Shown here piece by piece: positions 7,183 to 11,632 of a stretch of DNA of 11,632 nucleotides. The notes under the pieces are model-generated. The model did no database searches. It was not told the DNA's origin and saw only the letters and a list, made by a program, of their open reading frames with translations. Where the stretch lies: NCBI GenBank assembly GCA_947501315.1, contig CANMXH010000066.1, positions 1 to 11,632 of the forward strand. The letters run 5' to 3'. Position 1 is the first letter of the stretch, and each line of letters starts with the position of its first letter. Origin of the DNA: Caulobacteraceae bacterium. Lineage in GTDB: Bacteria > Pseudomonadota > Alphaproteobacteria > Caulobacterales > Caulobacteraceae. The position numbers were made by a program, and so were the translations under genes.

Positions 7183-7862
7183 TGCGCCGCCGGAGCCGCG
7201 GGCGGGGCCGCGCCGGGCGCCGCAACCGGCGCAGCCCCGCCGGGCCGGGCCGGGTTCAGGGCGTCAAAATTGACGCCCGGTGCCGACTGCGCCGCCTCGG
7301 TGGCCGAGAACAGCTGCATCGGCTCTGACCCGCCGTGAAGGGTATTGGCCCAGATGACTGTCGGGAAGGTCCGCAGCGAGGTGTTGTAGTCCCGCACGGC
7401 CTCATTGTAGTCGCGCCGGGCGATGGCGATGCGGTTCTCTGTGCCCTCCAGCTGCGACTGCAGGGCGATGAAATTCTGGTTCGACTTGAGGTCCGGGTAG
7501 CGTTCGACGACCAGCAGCAGCCGCGACAGCGCCTGTGAGAGTTGGCCTTGGGCGGCCTGGTAGCGCTGGAAAGCGGCCGGGTCGTTCAGCGTCTCCGGCG
7601 TGACCGTCGCGCCGGTCGCCTGGGCCCGGGCTTCGATCACCTGTGTCAGGGTTGTGCGCTCGGCGATGGCTGCCCCCTGCACGGTGGCCACGAGGTTCGG
7701 CACCAGATCGGCGCGGCGCTGGTACTGCGACTGGACATCGGCCCAGCGCGCCTTGGCGGCCTCTTCCTTGGTCGGAATGGCGTTGATCCCGCAGCCCGCC
7801 AAAGCGGGGGTCAGGATCACAACGGCTGCAAGGGCCGAAACACGGGGTGAGAAGCGGATCAT
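7179..7862 (-). CDS. lemA: LemA family lipoprotein
   Basis: A 227-residue protein with a lipoprotein signal: basic start, hydrophobic stretch, lipobox LAGC with the lipidated cysteine at residue 24. The LemA core follows: KARWADVQSQYQRRADLVPNLVATV at about 37-61, helical segments, then RRDYNEAVRDYNTSLRTFPT near 148-167. These blocks are the family signature and form a helical bundle outside the cytoplasmic membrane. The last 30 or so residues are an alanine/proline-rich tail (PGGAAPVAAPGAAPPAAPAA) that is not part of the fold. AGGAGA sits 5 bases before the ATG. The gene lies 52 bases after folD and overlaps the next TPM gene by four bases. LemA proteins are widespread and often encoded beside TPM proteins; their biochemical role is not established. 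Confidence 0.93.
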   Translation of the reverse strand: MIRFSPRVSALAAVVILTPALAGCGINAIPTKEEAAKARWADVQSQYQRRADLVPNLVATVQGAAIAERTTLTQVIEARAQATGATVTPETLNDPAAFQRYQAAQGQLSQALSRLLLVVERYPDLKSNQNFIALQSQLEGTENRIAIARRDYNEAVRDYNTSLRTFPTVIWANTLHGGSEPMQLFSATEAAQSAPGVNFDALNPARPGGAAPVAAPGAAPPAAPAAQ

Positions 7863-7867
7863 CTACG

Positions 7868-7873
7868 TCTCCT
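7868..7873 (-). promoter_or_regulatory. Ribosome binding site of lemA
   Basis: AGGAGA on the minus strand, 5 bases before the lemA ATG at 7862. It is the strongest initiation site in the cluster. The two TPM genes rely on overlapping start/stop codons, so translation of all three is probably set here. Confidence 0.5.
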
Positions 7874-7914
7874 GACTGGCCAGGATCCGACTATCGGTGT
7901 TCAGCCGTGTTGGT

Positions 7915-8838
7915 TCAAGCGTCGAGACGTTCGGGCACGACACCGACCGAGCGACAGGCGGCGGAATAGGTGTTGGCCAGAAGGCAGGCGATGGTCATCG
8001 GCCCGACCCCTCCGGGCACCGGTGTGATCCGCCCGGCGACCCCGGCGGCCTCTGTGAAGGCGACGTCGCCGACCAGCCTTGTCTTGCCCTCGGCGGCCTT
8101 GACCGGGTCGCGCGAGGGCACACGGTTGATGCCGACGTCTATCACGGTCGCGCCGGGCTTGATCCAGTCGCCGCGGACCATTTCAGGCCGTCCGACGGCC
8201 GCGACCAGAATGTCGGCCGTGCGGCAAAGGGCCGGGAGGTCGCGGGTTCGGGAGTGGGCTACGGTCACCGTGCAGCTTTCGCCCATGAGCAGCTGTGCCA
8301 TCGGCTTGCCGACGATGTTCGAGCGCCCGACAATGACGGCGTTCAGGCCCGACAGATCGCCCAGTTCGGCCTTCAACAGCATGAGGCAGCCGAGCGGAGT
8401 GCACGGCACCAGCCCCGGCAGGCCCACGGCCAGCCGTCCGGCATTGACGACATGAAAGCCGTCCACATCCTTGTCGGGATCGATCGCATCCAGCACGGCC
8501 GACGCAGAGATATGACCGGGCAGCGGCAACTGTACCAGAATGCCGTGGATGTCCGGGTCGGCATTCAGGTGCGCGACAAGGGCCAGCAGGTCCGTCTGAG
8601 AGGTCGTATCCGCAAGACGGTGGGTGTCGGACCGCATGCCGGCGCGCTGGGTCGTTTCACCCTTGTTCCGGACATAGACCTGGCTGGCAGGATCGTCTCC
8701 GACGATGATGACGGCCAGGCCGGGCTTGAGGCCATGGGTCGATTCCAGCCGGGCCGAGGCGGCGGCGACGCGCTCGACCAGTCCGGCCGCGAAGGCCTTT
8801 CCGTCGATCAGGGTCGCGCAGGCGGGGTCGGCCGTCAT
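7915..8838 (-). CDS. folD: Bifunctional methylenetetrahydrofolate dehydrogenase / methenyltetrahydrofolate cyclohydrolase
   Basis: A 307-residue cytoplasmic enzyme that interconverts 5,10-methylene-, 5,10-methenyl- and 10-formyl-tetrahydrofolate, using NADP+, for purine and other one-carbon needs. Family motifs are complete: YVRNK (Y55, catalytic K59), GILVQLPLP (Q103), DKDVDGFH (D126), PCTPLG (145-150), the dinucleotide-binding GRSNIVGKP (171-179), DVGINR (234-239) and PVPGGVGPMT (273-282). The length is slightly above the usual 280-300 because of a few extra residues at both ends. CGGAG lies about 9 bases before the ATG at 8838. It is the first gene of the minus-strand series with lemA 52 bases downstream, and is divergent from the PPC-repeat gene across a gap of about 98 bases. 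Assignment is secure. Confidence 0.97.
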   Translation of the reverse strand: MTADPACATLIDGKAFAAGLVERVAAASARLESTHGLKPGLAVIIVGDDPASQVYVRNKGETTQRAGMRSDTHRLADTTSQTDLLALVAHLNADPDIHGILVQLPLPGHISASAVLDAIDPDKDVDGFHVVNAGRLAVGLPGLVPCTPLGCLMLLKAELGDLSGLNAVIVGRSNIVGKPMAQLLMGESCTVTVAHSRTRDLPALCRTADILVAAVGRPEMVRGDWIKPGATVIDVGINRVPSRDPVKAAEGKTRLVGDVAFTEAAGVAGRITPVPGGVGPMTIACLLANTYSAACRSVGVVPERLDA

Positions 8839-8880
8839 GGATTTCGGCTCCGGATGTCAGGAATCGTGTGCTCGCCGCGA

Positions 8881-8911
8881 TTTACAGACGGCATGGATCG
8901 GCGTCTATGAT
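8881..8911 (+). promoter_or_regulatory. Candidate promoter of the PPC-repeat gene
   Basis: TTTACA (8881-8886) and TATGAT (8906-8911) each match five of six sigma70 consensus positions, but the 19-base spacer is longer than ideal. The start of transcription would be near 8918, about 20 bases before the ATG at 8937. A GAGTC (8914-8918), a CcrM-type GANTC methylation site if this is a Caulobacter relative, sits at the predicted start. Pattern-based only. Confidence 0.3.
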
Positions 8912-8925
8912 CGGAGTCGCATTCA

Positions 8926-8930
8926 AGGGG
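8926..8930 (+). promoter_or_regulatory. Ribosome binding site setting the PPC-gene start at 8937
   Basis: AGGGG lies 6 bases before the ATG at 8937. This start places a textbook signal peptide at the N-terminus, whereas the upstream in-frame ATG at 8868 would bury it. Confidence 0.5.
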
Positions 8931-8936
8931 ATATCC

Positions 8937-10760
8937 ATGCGCCGCCATACTATTCTCGTCGCCGTCAGCCTGCTGGCCCTGTCGATTGCAGCGCCGGCCC
9001 TGGCCCAGCGCGTCGAGACCCTGGCTCCCGGTCGCACCATTGAGGGTCAGATCGCGGATGGCGACGTTACTGCGGCCGACGGGGCCTATCGCTATGACGA
9101 TTATCTGATCCGGGCCCGAGCCGGCCAAAGGCTCGAGGCGGTCATGCGCGCCGAAAACTTCGACGCCTACCTTGAGGTCTTCCATGAGGGCGAAGGCGAG
9201 GTGATCGCCAGCGATGACGATGGTCTGGGAGAAGGCACCAATTCGAGGCTTCGTTTCACAGCAGATCGCGCCGGCAACTATGTGCTCCGTGCCCGCACGC
9301 TGGCGGGTATCGAGGGTGGCACCTATTCCCTCGCCCTGAACCAGCGTCCGCGGGCGGCACGTCCGGGCCGTCCGGCGGCCATCCGGGTCGGCCAGTCCGT
9401 TCAGGGCGCATTGAGCGCGGGCGATCCGGAGAGCGAAGACGGGCTGTCCTACGACGCCTATACGTTCCGGGCTCTTGCGGGCGAGCGGTTTGCCGTTGAC
9501 CTGGTTGCGGACGCTTTCGATCCCGTGGTCCGGGTCGGCCAGACGCGGGCCGGTGAGTTCATCGAACTGGCCATGAATGACGATACGATGGAGACGGGCC
9601 TGAACTCGCGGCTGATCTTCACTGCGGCTGAGGACGGCGACTACATCATCCGGGCCACACCGCTGAGCCCGGGTGCCGAGGGGGCCTATACACTGGCGCT
9701 GGCGCAGGGGCCGGAACTGCCCGCCGCCCAGCCGATCGCGTTCGGCAGCCCGGTCGAAGGCGCGCTGACGGAGAGCGACGGCAAGGGCGTTGGCGACGCC
9801 ACTGCCGATGTCTACCGCTTCGACGGCCAGGAGGGCCAGCGCATCCGGATCGACATGAGCTCCGATGCGTTCGACACCTATATCGAGCTGTTCGACGCCA
9901 ATCGTGTCAGCCTGGCGCAGGACGATGACGGGGCCGCCGGCACCAACTCGCGGCTGACCGTCACCCTGCCGGCAACCGGCGCCTATTTCATCGAGGCGCG
10001 GGCTTTCTCCGATGCGACGGGGGCCTATTCCCTGTCGGTCTCCGAGGTCGAGCCGGAAAAGGCACCCGAGTCGCTGGCCTTCGGTTCACCGATCCAGGGC
10101 GAGATCAGCGAAACAGACGCCCGGGATGGTGATGACCGCGGTTTTGACGTCTTCGCTTTCAGGGGCGCCGCGGGCCAGCGGGTGCAGGCGATCATGCGGT
10201 CCGGCGATTTCGACACCTTTCTTCAGGTCGGTCGGGCGGGCATGGAGTTCGAGGCCCTGGCTTACGACGACGACGGTCTGGGCGAGGGCACGGATTCGCG
10301 GCTCAGCTACACCCTGCCGGAAGACGGTGACTATGTGCTGCGGGTCTCGCCGCTGGGGTCGGGCGGAGAGGGCCTCTACGCCCTCGAGCTGAAAGACCGG
10401 GGGCCGCAGCCGCTGCCGGGCAGTGTGCTGGTCGGGGCCACGGCCCGTGGCCTCCTGACCGAAGCCGACGCCACGGCTGAGGACAACAGCTTTTTCGACG
10501 CCTACCACTTGACGCTGAAGGCGAATGAGAAGCTGCTGATCACCATGGTGTCTAATGAGGTGGACAGCCTGCTTGTTGTTGGTCGGGAGCAGGAGGACGG
10601 GTCGTTTGAAGTCCTCGAGTCGGATGACGACAGCCTGTCGGACAGCCATGCCAAGCTGGAATGGACTGCGCCGTCGGACGGGGTCTATGAGGTCCGCGCC
10701 GGGACGTTCCAGCAGGGGCAGACCGGGGCCTATGCGTTGAACGTCGAGAAGCAGCCCTGA
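8937..10760 (+). CDS. Secreted protein of five tandem PPC-like (pre-peptidase C-terminal) repeats
   Basis: A 607-residue protein starting MRRHTILVAVSLLALSIAAP, a signal peptide predicted to be cut after ALA at residue 23. The rest is five repeats of 112-118 residues (about 25-139, 146-260, 261-372, 373-489, 490-607). Each runs in the same order: a G-x-(S/T)-x-x-G-x-(L/I) strand, an acidic loop before an aromatic Y/F-D-x-(Y/F) segment, A-G-(Q/E)-(R/K), FD-(A/T)-(Y/F) near the middle, a DDD(G/S) loop with a following N/D-SRL (AKL in the fifth), D/G-Y-(V/I)-(L/I)-R-A, and a closing G-x-Y-x-L. These are hallmarks of the bacterial PPC beta-sandwich, normally found once or twice at the end of secreted peptidases and removed on maturation. 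No protease or other enzyme domain is present, so it is probably a periplasmic or secreted binding/structural protein (inference). The acidic loops may bind calcium. It is divergent from folD. Confidence 0.85.
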   Translation: MRRHTILVAVSLLALSIAAPALAQRVETLAPGRTIEGQIADGDVTAADGAYRYDDYLIRARAGQRLEAVMRAENFDAYLEVFHEGEGEVIASDDDGLGEGTNSRLRFTADRAGNYVLRARTLAGIEGGTYSLALNQRPRAARPGRPAAIRVGQSVQGALSAGDPESEDGLSYDAYTFRALAGERFAVDLVADAFDPVVRVGQTRAGEFIELAMNDDTMETGLNSRLIFTAAEDGDYIIRATPLSPGAEGAYTLALAQGPELPAAQPIAFGSPVEGALTESDGKGVGDATADVYRFDGQEGQRIRIDMSSDAFDTYIELFDANRVSLAQDDDGAAGTNSRLTVTLPATGAYFIEARAFSDATGAYSLSVSEVEPEKAPESLAFGSPIQGEISETDARDGDDRGFDVFAFRGAAGQRVQAIMRSGDFDTFLQVGRAGMEFEALAYDDDGLGEGTDSRLSYTLPEDGDYVLRVSPLGSGGEGLYALELKDRGPQPLPGSVLVGATARGLLTEADATAEDNSFFDAYHLTLKANEKLLITMVSNEVDSLLVVGREQEDGSFEVLESDDDSLSDSHAKLEWTAPSDGVYEVRAGTFQQGQTGAYALNVEKQP

Positions 10761-10779
10761 GCGTCTGCCCGGGTGCCCG

Positions 10780-10983
10780 ATGACGCGCAGGGAGGCGGCC
10801 AAGGCTATCCGTCTGGGCGCCGATATGGTCGGTCAGGCGGCAGGAGTCCTGACGGTGGCCATGGTCTCGACCGAAGCGGTCGTCGCGCATTTCGAGACCG
10901 TGATCCGCCAGATGCGGACCGTCTGCTTCTGCACCGGCTCGGCCAGTCTGACGGCCTTGTTCCGGGCACCGCTGCAGGCCTGA
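10780..10983 (+). CDS. Possible small protein, 67 residues, perhaps truncated by a frameshift
   Basis: Starts MTRREAAKAIRLGADMVGQA, 19 bases after the PPC gene on the same strand. Close to nine of ten codons end in G or C while second positions are much lower, the same periodicity as the real genes here, which is the main argument for coding. The sequence reads as amphipathic helix, with FETVIRQMRTVCFC in the middle. No clear ribosome site or conserved motif is visible. After the TGA, another frame continues as LTPVISEGRKDTVSAEKMRR, a helical basic stretch that could be the original C-terminus if one or two bases were lost or gained. The composition loosely recalls short phasin-like proteins of Caulobacterales, but that is a guess. 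Confidence 0.4.
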   Translation: MTRREAAKAIRLGADMVGQAAGVLTVAMVSTEAVVAHFETVIRQMRTVCFCTGSASLTALFRAPLQA

Positions 10984-11025
10984 CGCCGGTCATCAGCGAG
11001 GGGCGGAAAGACACTGTTTCAGCCG

Positions 11026-11055
11026 AAAAAATGCGCCGTACTTCGCGGCTACGGC
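11026..11055 (-). terminator. Intrinsic terminator-like hairpin on the minus strand
   Basis: Read on the minus strand, GCCGTA (11055-11050) pairs with TACGGC (11040-11035) around a 9-base loop. After three bases (GCA) comes a run of six T (11031-11026). This is a short but orthodox rho-independent layout. It would stop leftward transcription from hutH before it runs antisense into the PPC region. The six-pair stem is modest, so efficiency is uncertain. Confidence 0.45.
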
Positions 11056-11216
11056 AGGGGTGTGCCCTGGATCGGGATCGGCAGGCCTGCGTGCGGTCCT
11101 GTCGAGGGAATTCAGCGTGTCAAAGACCGCGCCCATGGGCGTTGGAGCATTGATGCACGTGGCTGCGTCGATTTCGGACGTGGGGGAGGAAAAAGCGCGG
11201 ATCCGGCCGTCCCGGA

Positions 11217-11269
11217 GGGGTGGAAAGGGAGGTTTCGGGGTTCAAAGGGGCGGGAAGATCGGGGGCGGG
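11217..11269 (+). other. G-run tract with G-quadruplex potential
   Basis: Seven runs of three to five G occur within 53 bases of the plus strand (11217-11220, 11227-11229, 11237-11240, 11247-11250, 11252-11254, 11261-11265, 11267-11269), separated by spacers of one to seven bases. Any four neighbouring runs satisfy the usual G3+N1-7 pattern. It lies in non-coding DNA just before the palindrome. Folding is inferred from pattern only. Confidence 0.45.
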
Positions 11270-11282
11270 AATACACTGTTCC

Positions 11283-11419
11283 GCTATCGTCATTCCGGGC
11301 GGAGCACAGCGGAGACCCGGAACCCGGCGGCGCGCATGAGCGCGAACCTGCCGGGAGCGCGGCTGGACAGGTCGCCTTCGGCGCCGCCGGGTTCCGGCCT
11401 TCGCCGGAATGACGATAGC
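11283..11419. repeat. Long-armed palindromic element (dispersed intergenic repeat type)
   Basis: The outer arms GCTATCGTCATTCCGG (11283-11298) and CCGGAATGACGATAGC (11404-11419) are perfect 16-base complements. The inner arms CCGGAACCCGGCGGCGC (11317-11333) and GCGCCGCCGGGTTCCGG (11381-11397) are perfect 17-base complements. Between them are an uneven internal loop (18 and 6 bases) and a 47-base apical region. The CATTCCGGGCGGAGC...GGAGACCCGGAA wording resembles short palindromic repeats scattered between genes in many alphaproteobacterial genomes; this is from memory. It ends 15 bases from the hutH stop codon, so the RNA hairpin would lie in the hutH 3' region. Confidence 0.75.
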
Positions 11420-11434
11420 AGTAAGGGCCGGGGA

Positions 11435-11632
11435 CTAGGCCGACGGCAGCAAATCCCCTGCGAACATCCGATAACGCCCCGCGCGGACGCCATCCGTCGC
11501 GCGGGCGATGTCCGGCGCGAAATAGTGGTCGGAGCCGTAGGCGGCGGCGGCCTCGCGGACGATGGCCCAGACCTTTTCCAGATCGGGTGACGAGGTCAGC
11601 GGGCGATGGAATTCCAGTCCTTGCGCGGCGGC
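11435..11632 (-). CDS. hutH: Histidine ammonia-lyase, C-terminal part (cut by window edge)
   Basis: The last 65 residues and TAG stop of a minus-strand gene entering from the right edge. The translation contains AAAQGLEFHRPLTSSP, then LEKVWAIVREAAAAYGSDHYFAPDI and a short variable end (ARYRMF-type, ending LLPSA). The pattern AAQG-hydrophobic-x-F-x-x-PL-x-(T/S)S-P-x-L-E followed by FAPDI is the conserved C-terminus of HutH, which removes ammonia from L-histidine to give urocanate in the first step of histidine degradation. The catalytic MIO triad lies outside the window and cannot be checked. Other hut genes are not visible on this side, so this is the left end of any hut operon. The related phenylalanine/tyrosine lyases are a less likely alternative. 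Confidence 0.85.
   Translation of the reverse strand, partial: AAAQGLEFHRPLTSSPDLEKVWAIVREAAAAYGSDHYFAPDIARATDGVRAGRYRMFAGDLLPSA

Larger units (their letters stand above)
10984..11434. other. 451-base gap without a convincing gene
   Basis: Reading frames here on both strands lack the third-position bias of the flanking genes and have low-complexity translations. The gap holds, from left to right, a minus-strand terminator-like hairpin (11026-11055), G-runs with G-quadruplex potential (11217-11269) and a long palindrome (11283-11419). It separates the plus-strand PPC region from the convergent hutH end. Confidence 0.6.

Noticed and set aside
7897..8910. Plus-strand open frame of 337 codons
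   Set aside because: Antisense to folD, whose motifs are complete; the translation is a compositional shadow.
8868..8936. Upstream ATG that would extend the PPC-repeat protein by 23 residues
   Set aside because: It would bury the signal peptide, and it lies ahead of the promoter-like boxes; AGGGG before 8937 supports the shorter form.
10995..11140. Minus-strand frame of about 47 codons starting MGAVFDTLNSLDRTARRPAD
   Set aside because: No ribosome site, the terminator-like hairpin and T-run lie inside it, and there is no supporting codon bias; probably chance.
11060..11590. Plus-strand open frames spanning the palindrome (176 and 116 codons)
   Set aside because: They run through a non-coding palindrome and antisense to the hutH end; translations are low-complexity Gly/Arg/Pro with no family resemblance.

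Overview
This is a GC-rich chromosomal window with strong G/C bias at third codon positions. It looks like an alphaproteobacterium of the Caulobacterales, perhaps Caulobacter, Brevundimonas or Phenylobacterium. The main reason is a gene whose architecture matches the birth-scar polarity factor TipN. The genus assignment is inference. I see no rRNA, tRNA, CRISPR array, prophage or insertion sequence. Apart from one dispersed-type palindrome the region reads as core genome.

Layout. Positions 1-254 (-) hold the N-terminal part of an unrecognised protein cut by the left edge. Positions 369-2882 (-) encode a large membrane-anchored coiled-coil protein (tipN-like). Just upstream of it on the same strand is a 62-residue one-helix membrane protein (3014-3202). 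A divergent phospholipase D superfamily gene (3393-4874, +) follows. It meets, tail to tail with a 29-base overlap, a minus-strand series whose transcription order is folD (8838-7915), lemA (7862-7179), a secreted TPM-domain protein (7182-6352), a second membrane TPM-domain protein (6358-5666) and an endonuclease/exonuclease/phosphatase (EEP) protein (5583-4846). Overlapping start and stop codons couple lemA to both TPM genes. The folD and EEP flanks are close enough to be co-transcribed, but this is not proven.

Divergent from folD, 8937-10760 (+) encodes a secreted protein made of five tandem bacterial pre-peptidase C-terminal (PPC)-like beta-sandwich repeats with no catalytic domain. This is the most unusual gene in the window. 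A small possible gene (10780-10983, +) follows it. The gap 10984-11434 has no convincing gene. It holds a minus-strand terminator-like hairpin, a G-run tract able to form G-quadruplexes, and a 137-base long-armed palindrome. The right edge (11435-11632, -) is the C-terminus of histidine ammonia-lyase (hutH).

Functionally, the window combines polarity or cell-division placement (tipN), envelope-associated proteins (LemA/TPM, PPC repeats, PLD/EEP) and central metabolism (folate C1 units, histidine degradation). Nothing seen here is a defence or mobile system. The candidate novelties are the all-PPC protein, the conserved-looking small membrane protein beside tipN, and the structured gap before hutH.
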